Assembly (NCBI GenBank): GCA_030549175.1
Contig: JAUKUA010000009.1
Location: 558,001-622,000, forward strand
Length of the DNA: 64,000 nt
Direction: 5' to 3'
From: Lasiosphaeris hirsuta
Lineage: Eukaryota > Ascomycota > Sordariomycetes > Sordariales > Lasiosphaeriaceae
Part shown: positions 10,109-23,552 of the stretch, one piece after another
Numbering within the stretch: position 1 is the stretch's first letter
How the letters are laid out: every line of letters begins with the position of its first letter
Made by a program: the position numbers and the translations under genes
Notes under the pieces: generated by a model
The model's input: only the letters and a program-made list of their open reading frames with translations
What the model was told of the DNA's origin: nothing
Databases searched by the model: none

Positions 10109-13100
10109 GCCCTTAAGTATATTTCGAATATTTAGTTTAGTCATTTTATTTAGTTATCTGTTTATAGATAATATATAATAAAAAGTTTATTCTTTACTCT
10201 TATTCTTATCATAAGTTCTTACTAAAATCTTACTATTATTAGTTTATCTCTATCTGAAACGATACTATCAGACTAAAGATATATTAATATAATATTTCTC
10301 TTATATTAGTAGGTAAGTTATTTAGTTATTATAGTTTTCTTAACCAGAAAAAAGTAGGCCTATTTCATAAGTTTATTTATTACTACCTAGATATTATCAT
10401 ATACTATATCTATTACTAGGTTCTTAGAGTTTAGGATCCTAGTGATAAAATCTATTAAGACTAAACTTTATTTTCTTTTTAGAACTAAGAGTAATTTAAG
10501 AAGTTTATATTATATATATTTTCTTAATTTAGTCTTATTGCATACGTGATATTTCTAAATAATCTTTTTTACTTTCTTCTTTATGAGTAAGAAGTTGTAG
10601 TTTTATCGTACTTGATTTAGTGTTTTTATGACTTCTATATAACTTCCTATTTATTCTTTATATATCTTCTTAATATAATTCTTTTATTATAAAGATTAAA
10701 CATAAGCTTTATCGTAATACAATAGAAGAGAGTTTAATATATGTCTACCTTTTACTTCCTTTAGTAAGTCTTTTCCTATGTTTTCCCTTTTATATTAGAA
10801 ATTATCATTTTACTATTTGACCTTAAAATTAATGTAATAGTCTAAAAAGGGTTATAGTTTATATACAAAGGTTTTATCTTTCTTCTTTTTTAAGATTACT
10901 TCTATTTTTAGTTCTTTTATCTTTTGATAGTCGGATCTATAGCTTAAAGTATCGACTCTACCGTTTTTTTTTCCCTTTAATATAGAAGATTTTAAAGTTA
11001 AACGGGGTTAGAAACTCTACTTATCTCGTTTATCTTCCGTTAAGTTTCTTAGTAGTAAAGGTTCTAAGATTTATATAGTCTGTTAAGACCTTTATAAGCT
11101 CCTTTATACTACTTAGATATGGAACGTATTTTTTAAAACATTGAATAATTACTATAAGTTTCTTATTTTTAATATTATAACGTAATATTAGTTTAATAAT
11201 TCTTCTTAACAAAAATACTACTAGATATAGTCTTTTATCGTCTTAATACTAACTAAAGACTCCTCCGGATATATAGTTCGATAAGCCCGTTTTAACAATG
11301 TAAGGTTTAGTAGAATTACGTAGTATAAAAATTAAGGCTATAGTAAACGTTTCCTTTAGTCCTTTAATTGCCTTTTTCATTTATTAGTCTATATAAACGT
11401 TACTCCTATCTTTATAAGTTTATAAAGTAGTTCGGTAATATATATGAAATATCTAATAAAACTTTGATAGAAGTTTATAAACCTAATGAAGGCTTAGACT
11501 TCTTTCTATATCTTTAGTTCGGACTAATCTTAAATAGCCTCGAGTTTTGATAATTCTATCTTAACTTATCTTGATATTATCTTAAAACCTAAGTAAGTAA
11601 GTTCTTATATATAGAACTTACTCTTTCTAAGATATACTAAGAGTTTTACCTTCTTAATTACCTAGAGTACCTAGTATATATTACTTATGTTCTTCTAAGG
11701 TTTTTAAGTAGATTAATATGTCGTCTAGATATATAAACACGAAACTATTTAAAAAAGAACAGAGTATATAGTTAATTGTACTTTGGAAGGTTATAGATAT
11801 ATTAGTGAGACTAAAAGATATCACTTTATATTAGAAATAGCCGTAATACGTTCTCAATATAGTTTTGTACTCGTCTCTTACTTTGATTCAAACGTGATTA
11901 TATACTTTAAGGGAATCTATAGCTAAGAACTAGTTAGTATAAGTAATTCGGTCTTATATTTTAGATATAAGAGATAGTAAGTAACGATTCTTAATATTAT
12001 CTTCGTTTAAGGCTTAGTAGTTAACTATCAATCATAGGTCTGTTATTCCTTTCTTTAGTATAAATAGTACGGAGTATCTTACTTTTGATTTTGACGGTTT
12101 AATAAACTTTATTACAAGTTTCTTCTTTAAGTAATTCTATAACGTCTTATTTTATTAAGGGTTTAGGTAATATATAGGGAAAAACCAAAGATTAGCTTCT
12201 TCCTTGAGCTTAATCTTATGGTCGAATAGTCTATACTCGGAAAGTTCGTCTAATCTTTTTTTTAAAAACTAAGTACTATAGATACTCCTTCGGTACTTAT
12301 AAAAGATCTTTAAGCTCTTTACTAAGTCTAGGTAATAAGGATTATTCTTTAATATCTTTTCTTATTATAATCTTAATTTATAATCGTATGTCTTTAAAGA
12401 TATTTTTTTCTTTTAGTAAAAATCTTTCTACTTCTTTCTATTATATTAGAAGTCTTAATAATTCTTTGTTTTAAATACTAAGTTAGTTAGTCTCCTAGTC
12501 GAGAATTGATAATATTTATATTACTTTCAAAGTCTATTATTATATAGATAGGCTCTTTTTATCTTTCTAATAATATTAGGGGGATAAAATACTTTTTTCC
12601 TTTTATAACAGTCGTCTTTCTAATATATATCTTCTCTAGGAGTTTTAATAACTATACTCTAACGTATCTTTTTCTTTACTAAGCTTTGGTTTATTATCAT
12701 AGAGATTTTACTTAGCTTTCCTTAAGAGCCTTAAGTCGTTTCTTAGTTATTTAGTATGTTTCTCCTTACTTTATAAATAGAAAGTTAGTTATATATAAGT
12801 CCTTTTATATCCTTTTTTAACTTTTAGTCTATTTCGGGTTATATATGTAGTACTTGTTAGAAGTATGAACGTTCCTATGTCATATATTATAATTTCTTAA
12901 CTTCTAGAGACTTAACCTCTTAGATCTATTTTACCTATTATTAAATCTTATAGTTAATGATTTATTATGTTTTTTCTAAGACGTATTATTAATAATAAGT
13001 TATTAATATAAGGTTATAAAGGCTAATCTTATTACTAACTTACTTATTACGTATGAGGCCTTTGTTAACATAGATATCGTATTTTTCTAGTCTTAGTTCT

Positions 13101-14899
13101 TTAAGGAAGTATCTAAAATAAATCTTAAGGCTAAAATACTTAATAAGTTAATAGTTCTTGGACTAATAGTAAAACTATAGTATCTTATAGCATTTATAGT
13201 AGTCTTTGTAGTAGGCTAAGTATTTAAGAGGTTATAAAATATATTATCCTTAGGTGGTAATAAGTCGGGGTCTTAATATCGTCGTTATCTCTTCTTAGTC
13301 CTTCTTACTAAGCTAAAGGTTTATGTTTATTAGCGTTTATTCTTTTAGGATTTCTTCTTTTAATATTAAAATCTTACTATCTTCGTTAGATTCGATCTTA
13401 AGACCTTGTTTTCTAACTTTTCGTAAGAAATCTTAGGCTTCTTATTTTATTATATGTAGTACGTTTTTTAGAGGGGCTTATACTAAGGCTTCTCTTTTAC
13501 TAGAAACTATTATTAAGCTCTTTGCTTATAGGCTTTGTTAAAGTACTACTTCAATAGGATATTAGTCTATATCTATCTATACCTCAATATGTAAGCTATC
13601 AGAGAGGAATCTATTAATATTATCTTTTCTTGTTTATATGTCTAATTCTCTTAACTTCTCGTCCTTTAAGTATTCTCTTTCTTTAGAGTTCTTATACTCA
13701 TTTTAAATGTTTTATCGTCGTTATATCTCCTCTTATGAAAATACTATGTTACTTATCTTACTTAGTATTTTCTTGTCTTAGATAGTAATTAGATCTTTCT
13801 GTTTATCTATTAGTAAGTCGTCATATCCTTTCGAGTTTACTATATAAACAATAAGTTTCTTTTTTATGTTAGTACTTAAGATTTGTCTAGCTTCGGAAAC
13901 CGGTTTTTATACGACTCGTTTCTAAGTTTCTTTATGACATTTTCTAGCGAAGTAGCCCCTTCTTATGGTAGTTATAATACTCTACTTAACTCTTGTCTCT
14001 TTTGGTCGTAGAAGGTTTGTTAGGTTTAAAGGGGGCCTTTACCGTTCTACCTATTAGTCTATATCATACCAATTTCTATAGAGCCGGTATATCTATACCT
14101 TTTATACATGGTATTAGGTAATATCTTCCCAGTTAACTTTATCTTTAAAGTGGCCGTAGGGATAGTTTTGTAGTACTTGTAATATAAATTATTAATCTTA
14201 ATAACTATCGTAATAAATTCTCTAAGGGTTACTAATCGATCTTTTAAGAAAAGTCAGTCTGTAACGTGTAGCTTCAGGCCCTTCTAAAATATCATTATTA
14301 ATAATTCCTATCCCAGTTTTATATTTTGTAATTCCATAATAAACCTAGCTCCGTAGTCAATGACTAATATAGTCTACTTTAAGGCCTAAAGTCTCTTTTT
14401 TGCTATCTTAATAACGTTTACTTTTCCAAAGTCTTTTCTTATAACCTTAAGAAAGTCGTAGTAGCTATAGAAGATCTTCTAAGCGAAAGGATTCTTTTCC
14501 TTTAACTCGTCCGTTTCGAGGTTGCTATACGTCCTAAGGTAAGGTTCGTACCATTTTGCCGCAATACCCGTAAGGAGAGATCCTAAGAATAGGACTTTGT
14601 CGGATTCTTTTATAAACTGATAATTATTATAGTAGATATAGGCTTCGACATTAGCTAACTAAGATTCTAGATCTTAAGATTTTCTATCATACTTTAAGGG
14701 TAGTAGTAGCTTAGGTTTCTTTTTCTTCGGGTCTCTAACTTTCTTACTCTCGCTTTCTAATATCCTAGTTACCGCTTTTAAAATATCGTTCTCCTTCTTA
14801 AGGTAGTTAGTATCGATACATATGAATGAATGAATTTGTTTTACGTCCAGGGTTTTCGCGTAAGGCGACTCGGACGTGTCGGGGCCTAGGGCCCCGGCA

Positions 14900-17800
14900 A
14901 CGGCTTAACTTAACATAAGGAGATCCCCCTATCGGAATCTAAGCCTAATACATGCCCCTTATTTACCGTTTGGGGTCTCGCCTACTCCCACAACTCTCCC
15001 GCCGGCTAAGGTACATAAAAACTCCGTAGAGAAAAGCCCCCTTTTTAACAGATGCTAGGAAAACACGTTTCAAATTACCTCGCGGTTATGGGCCGTCGCC
15101 CACTCCGCTTCTTCTTCCTCGTCTAGGGTATTTTCTTCCCCCTTTTCCAATTCCTCCTTTGCCGCCATGAACATTCTAAATGTGGACAGTATCTTCTTCG
15201 AGCTCGAGGTGAGGATCCTAGGCGCCTACACTCCTTCTAGTAACGCCTTCGCCAGGGCGGTCACGCTGTGCCTACACTTCAGCAGGTGTCCAGGGGCCTT
15301 GGTTAGCCTACACTTCCCGTAGGTGCCTTCCCACCTTCCTAGGTCATGACCCATCCGCTCGTGGTATGCCTTGAAGTCGCCGTATCCCGTTCTTTCGGTG
15401 AGGAGGGCCGCGAGCTATCGCCTTAGGAGCTTAAGCTCCGGGGGACGTTTCTTCCTAACCTTAACCTTACGATACTTTGGCTTCTTGGCTTCTTACTAGG
15501 CCTAGAAAGTGTCGGTTTGGTTAAACATCCCTAGCCGGGCTAGGGGCTCGTCCTTCGTGCCGCGTAGTATCTTACGGGAGGTTCGGATGTTAGTACATTC
15601 GATTCCTCACTTAACGTACCATCTGCACGTCCTTCCTGGGGCTACATCGTACGTTGCGGGAGGGTGTGTGTAGAAGCACTGGTCGTAGCGTGTACCTAGG
15701 GCTAGCTGGTCGTCCTTCTGTTTAACTACGGCTAGGGAGACTGGTAGGAGTTATCCTTCCTTCTTAGCCGTAGCCTCGAGGTAGGTCATCTAGGTCCTGT
15801 CCGCCCTCCGACCTTTACTTTAGAAGTATGTTAGACGGCTAACCATTAGGTAGCTAACGTCCTATGCCTTTAGGTTAAGGACCCTAGTTACGAACTTATG
15901 TATCTTCTCCTTGAGGGTAAGATAGATTAAGGGTTAGCTTATCTCGGCGTAGAGAATAGCCTTAGGCGTAGTCTTATAGGCTGGGAAGGTAGTTCTGAGG
16001 CCTAAGTTAAGTACCTTTTGGAGGCTCTATACTAGAGCTTCTTTATCGTTCTACTATACTTTAGCCACGTAGGTCATCGCTAGGAGTACTACTACTAGGC
16101 CTTGTATTACGAGGTGTGGGGAGAAGCCCCTACCTAAGTTATTTATCTAGCGGAGTAAGGCTATTAACCTAGTTCTCTTTGTAGCTACGTGTTTAATATG
16201 TTCTTAGAATATTAGTCCTAGGTCAAATTATACGCCTAGCTATTTTAGAAGTGGGTTGTAAGAGGCTTATACCGGGCTTACCTTAAGGGCCGGGTACTTT
16301 CGTAAGATAGAGGTTAGTCTAGGTTCGTTCTCGGTATTAGAGTCGTTGATGTCAAGGTTAGGGCCTAGGTCCGGGGCTACCCTAGGTAGCTTAAAGAGGG
16401 CGTACTTATACTTAGCTAGGTCGAGTAGGACATTGTTTGTCTTATCCTAGGTATCGATTATTACTAGCTACTTCGTGAGGTTAGTTCTTATCACAGCTTC
16501 GGTACTTCCCTTGGTTATTACGAAGGGGTCGTCGGTATAGAGGCTCCGGCCTTCTTCTCTAACTAGTAACTTAAGGTAAAGGCTAAAGAGAATTAGTAAT
16601 AACGGTAATTCTTATGGTAGGCTTACCTTAGTCGAGTAGGATATCCTATCTATCCTAAGGGTTATTCTTCTATCCGATAGGAAGCTTCTAACGAACCTTA
16701 TAAGGACTATAGGCTAGCCCTGGGTTATTAACCTATTAGCTAGGTACTTCCTCTAGACGTTATTAAAGCCCCTGTCGATGTTGTCCGTTAGGACTCTTAC
16801 CGTCTCTTTGTTTCTTATAGTATTCTAGATGTCGTAGACTATTCCGGTTAGGAAGTCTGTAGCTGACCGTTTCGGGACTTTCCCTACTTAGTTAAGGCTA
16901 AGGACTCGTTCTTAAAGTGCCGCTTAGCTTAGCTTCCTTGCTACGAGTTACTTTAGGCCTCTTCCGTAGGCCGGGATAAGGACGATCGGTCGGAGCTGCT
17001 TCGTCGTACCCTAGGGCTTATTAGGCTTAGGTAAAAGGATTACCTCAGACTCTTTTTATACGTCTAGGTAGTAGCCCTAGGCTACTGAGTAGGTATATAT
17101 GGTATAGATTAGTTTCGCCAGTACCGAGTGGGTCTTTATTTTAGTACCGTTTTCGACCTTTACGTTCTACTAAGTAGCTCTAAGCATTATAGTTGTAACT
17201 CCGTCTAGTCTTAATGCCGTGACTTTAATACTACTACCTATAAACGCTTCGTCCACGTCCTCTAGTTCCGGTCGTAGGTTTAGGTTTAGGTGTGGGGCCC
17301 TTGTCGGCCTGTTTTCGAAGGTTATATCCTCTCCAGGGTCGAAGGCTACAAGCTTCTTAAACACCAGTCACACTTTTACCTCCATCGTGATGGCCTTAGG
17401 CCCTCCGCCCCTTAGCCGGAATAGCGAGATCGCCTACCCCTATAGTTCCTTCCCCTACTTCATCACCTACTAGAGGGTTTTTTGCCGACACTTTACTTAT
17501 TACCTTCTCGTAGTATTCCGTTTTTACCTTATATAATATGTGTCTATATACCCTGGCGCCGAGCTTAGTACCGTCCGTGGTATAGAACCGTTTGTTAGTT
17601 TCACAGCTAACGTTCTATCACTTAGCTCTCTTCAGTCCGTCTTATACCTTCATACCATAATATCTTATGGCTATACTTATGATTTCGGTAAAGGCGTGAG
17701 CTATTTCCTTTAGTTCCTAGTTGTCTAGCTTCGTGGGAAGTGGGTATGTCGATTGGACGAGCTCTGTTAAAGTTTTACTAAATATCTAACGGTCTAGTAG

Positions 17801-18440
17801 TTTTATTACTTACTTCGGCTGTCTCTAGTTACTGGCGGCCTCCTCTTTCTATATATATATAGTAGAGTAGTCCGAACTGGTTTAAAAGTCTAGGGTAACC
17901 TCTGCCTTTATCTTATCGATGTTACTAAATACTAGGTTTAGTACTCCCTCCCGATTATAAGTAAGCTTAGTGATTAGAGGTAATATTCCTTAGGTTTCGG
18001 CCTATCTTATAACAGCCTTGACCTTAGGCCCTTGTCTACCTTCTTTATCTATCTTAGCCTACAGGAGGTAGTTCAGGTTAAAGTTTCTTATTACTATAAG
18101 CCTTCGCCTTCTAAGGGCAGTTACCTTATCTACTACGTCTTTTCCGGCCTTGTTATAGACCTTAAAAACCTATAGGTAGCTATTAGTAACACCGATTACT
18201 TCGTCTTCTACCCCTAGTAGTTACTCCTAATCTCTAGCCTTAATATAAATTATCAAGCTGGCCAAGTCTCCTAGGTAGTAGATGTTATAGCTATAGGCGT
18301 GCCGGGTACTACTAGAGTCTTACTATAGTTCTTATACCAGGACGAAGTCTACTCTTTCCCCTACTACCAATGCTAGGAGGGAATCGAAGTAAGTCATAGC
18401 CCTCGCGATGTTAGCTTGTAGGATTTTAAGTATTATTTTA
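14900..18440 (-). pseudogene. LINE ORF2 (endonuclease and reverse transcriptase), broken
   Basis: The minus-strand translation shows an endonuclease N-terminus (LQANIAR...) and, further on, reverse-transcriptase blocks: TDNIDRGFNNV, SFLSDRRITLRIDRISYS, then SLP*ELPLLLILFSLYL (the GxPQGSPLSPILF block with Gln turned into a stop) and LYTDDPF (catalytic YADD with Ala to Thr) at about 16529-16541. These establish a LINE-type RT. Stops occur throughout; no function is possible. The region 14870-15500, the likely 3' UTR or C-terminal part, is richer in GC. Confidence 0.8.
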
Positions 18441-19325
18441 GGTATTTAACGCTTTTTCCGTAAGCTTCCTTACTCTACTTGGCCTTAGGGGGCCTAGTGA
18501 TGAGAGGGAGGTAGGGTAGGTCGTTCTAGGGAGGGAGTTCGATTATTTAGTTATCAGCCCCCCTTTAGGGAGGTTCGACGGCCTTGGTTTGGTTAGGTTA
18601 ATTAGGGAGGGAGAGACGGACTTCTTTGTAAGGTCGATTATAGTTTTCTTTTCCGTCTATCGTTAGAGTTCGGCCTATACCTAGGGGTCCGTGTCCTAGG
18701 AGGATTCTTGGCTGTCTCTGTTATCCGGTTTCCTAGCGGCTTGGGCTATGAAGACATCTTCTTATGCCTTATAGACTTCTTTCCTTAGCCGTGCCTCTTT
18801 GGGATATTATTCCTTAGCTTTTTCTAGCTCTTCTTCCGCTCTCTAAAGTTAGGCCTTGTTATCTTATGTTTATGAGTTAGTAACTTTCTCTAAGGCCAAA
18901 CCTAGTATTATTTCGTATTAGCCTTCTCTTAGGCTAACGTCTTCTATCGTTTTGTTAAGGGGTGTTTGGTCTTTATAGCTACTTAGTATAGTAGTATATA
19001 TAAGGGAGGTAGTTAGTCTTACCCCGGCCTCTTCTCCAAGTATCTTGTCTACCGTACCTCTTATGTCTAAGACCATAACCTCTGTTAGGATCTTTCCATA
19101 TGTTATAAGTACTACTACTTCTATTTCCTTGATTCTTTTTCTAAACATGTCGGTAACTTAGTCCGCCGTTAGGACGTCTTAGTAGTCGAAGTACTTATGT
19201 ACTTTCGTTACTTTATCGAGTAGGTACTTAAGAAGGGCTATATCTACCTAGTACTAGTAGATTAGTATCTTAGCTTCCTTTGGTATTCGGACCTTGTTTA
19301 CTTTGGTAGGGTCTTATGGCAGGGA

Positions 19326-19344
19326 GGGGGGGGGGGGGGGGGGG
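19326..19344 (+). repeat. Homopolymer run of 19 G within the LINE
   Basis: Nineteen consecutive G on the plus strand (C on the coding strand), inside the LINE between the ORF1 remnant and the ORF2 side. The position suggests a replication or assembly slippage site. Confidence 0.9.
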
Positions 19345-21247
19345 AGGTTACGCCGTAGATGTTAGATTCTACCGACTCTATGACTTCTCTAGGTAGTAAG
19401 TACTCTAGGGGGGTACTTATAAAGTCTCGTAGGAGAGAGATCTTAAGCGGGATAGTTTAGCTTCTCCCTTCTTAGGTAGTAGGGCCTATGTGGTATGTAT
19501 AGGAGATAGTTTTTTCTTCGGTAATATAGATCCCCTGGACCTAGATACCTTTTATAAGGTCGTTAAGGTTTAGGGGAACGATCTTATCCTCTTTCGTTAC
19601 TTTAGCAAAGCCTTACTATTTGATAGCCTCCTTGTCCACCTAGGCCTTAGCCTCTTCTTACGCTTTGCCGATCTCGGTGTTCTTAAGGTTTGTTAAGGTA
19701 GTAAACTTCAACGGTCTTAGTAACTTTACCTTCGGTACTTCCTTAGTTTTAGCTATGTACCTAAACTGGTCCTGGGCCTTCATACCTATTATTTTAGTAG
19801 CCTTTTTTTGTTCCATCGTTAGGAATACTAGGTTACTATTCTTAACTACCAGCTTCGCTAGGTACAGGTACCATAGTTTTAGTTTATATAGTCCTAGGTA
19901 GTTAAGATACTAGGGAGGCCACATGTAGCCGTCTATATACCTGTCTTTCTACTTCCCGTATTTCCCATAATATGGCTTAGACATGTAGTCCCGTTGTTAG
20001 TGAAATTCGAAGTATCTCATGTAGTTGGAGATCTTTCGTTTTGGCTCTAGGTAACGGGCTATTGTCGAGTTAAAGACTCTGAAGAAGGGGGTCTTCGGCT
20101 TTGTGTCAAACGACACGATCTAGTTACCATAGGTAGTCTTAACGGCCTTAACCGATATAACCTCCATCGTAACGGCGGCTACTTAACGGATCATAAGCTT
20201 TATCACAACTGTCTCCGGCCCTTGTAAGGTCGGTATCTTCTCGGGGACTTTTCTTACGATATAGGAGTCCTAGTCTCCGCCCTTAGCTAGGGAGAGGCCT
20301 ACTTTCGCGGCCTTCTCGATGGCTTTGTTAGTTTTCTTACCCTTCTTTAAGGTAACAGTCCATCTGTTCCCTTTCACCGTGGGCCGGACGGTCGTTGGTA
20401 CCGTGCCTAGGGTGGTACCTAGGCCCTGTAGGACCTTTCCCGCAGAGGCCTTGTTCCATGGGTAGCCTTCAGGAGCCTTGAGCACCAGCCTCTGTGGCTA
20501 GGGCTTAGGGCTCCTGGGCCCTCGGGGGGTTTTGGCCGCCTTACCCACGACCTTGGGGGTTGGTGTGTAGGTTAGGTCTACCACCTTATTGTGATTAGCG
20601 GTACCAGTAGCCACGTTGGCCTAACTGACCTTCTTATAGCCCTTGGCCACGACTGTCTCCCATTCGGCTTGTACCTTCTGGTTGGACATGGGGGTGCTCG
20701 GGCCGAGGGCGTAGGCGTGGGGAGGGGGTGGCGAGGGCGTGCCTTCGCTGGATGTGTCGTCGTTGGCCGTGGCGTGACGGGGTGTTAGCGAGCGTGGCCT
20801 CCTTTCAGTGGCCCGTTGGTGTTGTGTTGGCTCTAATGGGGCCGAGCTTTGTGTCAGGCTTGGGAGGGCTTCCCAGCCTGGGATTTTGGGGGTCTGGCCC
20901 AGCGCCAGACTGTGTAAGATCTCCTAGAGACCTTGCGCGATCGGGTTTGCGTACCTCTCGTACGCTTTCCCCGGGGGGGTCTGGCTCAGGCCTTGGTCGA
21001 GGGCCTTGGTCATGGCTTCGAAGACCGTACACATCGTATTATGCTCGGCCTCGCGTTCACGTTTGAGCTGTAAGAATAGGCTCGTGAGGTTGGCGTTAGG
21101 GGGGCGTTGCTCGGGCGCCATTTTGGGAGCCGCGTGGGTGGTGCGTAAGGTTGTCAGCGGGTGTAGAGGGGTGCCCGGAGGCGAACGAGGTGGTGATGTA
21201 GGCTTGGTGTTTTGGGGTAGCAAATCCCAGGTGTGTGATTGGTCCAT
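19345..21247 (-). pseudogene. LINE ORF1 (gag-like RNA-binding protein), broken
   Basis: The frame opens at the ATG 21247 with MDQSHTWDLLPQ and stays in one frame for over 1.5 kb, interrupted only by stops in places that read as glutamine (CAG to TAG). The N-terminal half is proline- and serine-rich, and a segment MAPEQRPPNANLTSLFLQLK predicts a short coiled region. A later part, KDRYIDGYMWPP followed by YLNYLG, looks like a cysteine zinc-knuckle segment with Cys mutated to Tyr. ORF1 of fungal Tad-type LINEs binds the element RNA. The first 800 bases are the least mutated part of the LINE. Confidence 0.7.
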
Positions 21248-22594
21248 TTCTTTCAAAAAAATAAAAAGAGGAGGAAGAGCTGTATCGATACGTAGTTACG
21301 AAACTTTGGTAGCTAAAGCTTCAACCGTGATCCTTAGTAAGATATCTCCCGATTCCGTCATTGTTAGTATTCTCTTGTTTTATCTAAGACTTCTAATCAA
21401 CGTCCTCTTCAAGGGAACGTAAGTAACATATTACAGCCTATGTACTAGGTACCGGGGTACGTAGTGTTAAATGACAGATCGCAAGGTAGAACGCCTAGGT
21501 CGATTATGATACAAGGGAAGATTAATCGTGATAAAGGTAAGTATCTTAGACGGGAGGTTTCATACTTTATCAAACAGATTGTTGTTACTATAGTAGTCGT
21601 ACTTTAGGACACAGTAGAATATGAATTGCTTACGTGAGGAACAGGAATCCTCACGCACCAAGGTGTCTAACACGTTGGCTACTTATACTAACTGAATGGT
21701 ACGTACCCATGTACCTTTTTCTGAGTGTGTCTCCATCGTTCTGTGTGTTCTGTGAGCAGATCGTAGAGAGCATGTCTAAGTAACAGTTGTTCCTTTCGAT
21801 CTGCGTAGAGAGCGCACAGATTAATCTAGTGTTGCTCTCTTCGGTCTGTGCAAAGGCTGCACAGACCATTTTAAGATCACGTGGCAAGCCACGTGGTCCT
21901 CAGGATGTTACAAATAATCTATATAAAAAGTTATATTAACTTTATACTCGACCAACCACTAAAGACATACTTTATAATTACCTCGATAAGATCAAAGAAA
22001 AGATATTAATATCTTATAATACGTTAGTTACTAAAGGAACAATTATAAAAGTAACTAAGATAATATTATATAATGACGATATTACGACCTATAATAATAA
22101 TAATATTAACTAGGTTAGTAAAGATAGAAAACAAGGTTAAGTTAATAATTAAAAAAGATAAGCTACCTAGTAAGGTAATAATAGTAATCGAGGATACTTT
22201 AATAATGAAAGGTTATCTTTTAGTAATTAAAGAAGTAGATGGTAAGGACGTCTATACTTTAATAACGTAAATAAATGTAGCCGTAATATATATCTACGCT
22301 AAAGATTTAATAACTAAGTACCTAGAGGTTTCTAGCTAATACTAACCTTATAACAACGGTACTTTTACTTACATTAACGATAAATTTATCTACGGAGAAA
22401 GTACGAACGTCTAGTAGTAATATAAGTAACTCGAGATCGAGAGATATTACTTTATTAATAAAGGAAAATCAGAAGATGATTATTACTACTTTTCTTAACG
22501 TTATAACGTCTCTTTTCTGTTTAGTTTTCCTTCGTTCTCCTATAACATTAGACAACCTTATCCGGTATAAGATACTTAACAAAAAAAGTATAAA

Positions 22595-22828
22595 TGCTAT
22601 TGTTAAAAGGACCGCTTGTGTAAGTGTTACTTTGGTAGTCCTTCACATGAATACTGACATGACATATTGTATGGTGGTGTAAATAATTTGTAAAGGATGG
22701 CTCGTTGGCAATCAGTCTGGAGGGTGCGTTACCATTATATGGTAGCGTACCCCCTGTACTTAATTGAGCGTAGGGACTGTATATAACGGACTAACCTATC
22801 TGAGCTATCTACATTTTTCTATGTAACA
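22595..22828 (+). mobile_element. 234-bp LTR, copy 2 (solo, with target duplication)
   Basis: It starts TGCTATTGTT and ends ATGTAACA. The 5-base target duplication ATAAA lies at 22590-22594 and 22829-22833, so this is an undisturbed solo LTR. It shows more C-to-T changes than copy 1 (for example TGCTATTGTT for TGCTACGGTC). Confidence 0.9.
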
Positions 22829-23552
22829 ATAAATGTTTAAGTTATACGAAAACATTCGACTATGGAAATAAGCTGTAGTAATATATCTAAACGGAGTATG
22901 TTAAATAACCGTAGAAGCTAAAGGAAGGTTTAATCATATGTTAAAAACCTAAGTTCCTAAAAGAGCCTATATCTTTTATACCTCTTATAAAGCCCGTAAT
23001 CGTTAGAGAATAAAGATTTCCTACAAAGTCCGTAATTCTACGGTAGCTTACCTATTTAAGAGAAGAGCTAGAAAGTTTTAAGAAGTTAGAAGATAATAAG
23101 AACATAAGAATAAGTAAGAACGATATAAAGAAGGTTTATTTTAAATAAGTATTCTTAAAGAATACGAAAAAGGAAATAAAGGATTTATTATAACCTAAGA
23201 AAGTTACTTAATAAAGGACTAAAGTAATAATAACTTAAGTAATAAAGGAACTTACGTTATCTTTAAGAAAGGGTAGGTTATTAAAGTAAACCTACTACTT
23301 TATCCCGTAGGCTCTTAACACCCAAAGAAGTCTTATCTTCGAATTAGTATTAAAGTAGACTTAAACGATGAACCTATATACGTTTACTTTGATACTAATA
23401 ACTTAATTAACCTCATCGATAAAAAGTAGATTTAAAAATGAATATACCATTTATACTAGGTACCGTAGAAACCCCGTTTCGTTAAGAACGTTAACTTAAG
23501 AACTTACATCAATAAGTAAGTTAAGTTTGATTATTATATTTACGGTATGATA

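Larger units (their letters stand above)
14820..21281 (-). mobile_element. Tad-like LINE (non-LTR retrotransposon), RIP-degraded
   Basis: It lies inside family 1 gag and is flanked by the 10-base target duplication GTATCGATAC (14810-14819 and 21282-21291). The minus-strand 5' end is at 21281, and the 3' end has a short TTCATTCATTCAT-type tail at 14822-14834 rather than poly-A. ORF1 starts at 21247. ORF2 has an endonuclease segment (ILQANIARAMTYFDSLLALV and an IRNFN relic of GDFN) at roughly 18440-18000 and a reverse transcriptase at roughly 16950-16300. A 19-base poly-C run (minus strand) at 19326-19344 separates ORF1-like from downstream frames. Confidence 0.85.
10109..21912 (-). mobile_element. 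Ty3/gypsy family 1, copy A (split by a LINE)
   Basis: Read on the minus strand, the 5' end is at 21912 (TGTAACATCC) and gag begins near 21361 (MTESGDILL-like). Gag is interrupted at 21291/14819 by the LINE and resumes at 14809. A zinc-knuckle-like remnant is near 14040-14100, the reverse transcriptase VFIYLDDIL motif is at about 11716-11740, and an integrase core start (IDFITRILNS) is near 10290-10460. The rest of the integrase and the 3' LTR are missing at the 234-bp LTR (10108). The frame carries many TAG/TAA stops. Copy B at 27690-32461 is its relative and confirms that gag is continuous without the LINE. Confidence 0.8.
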
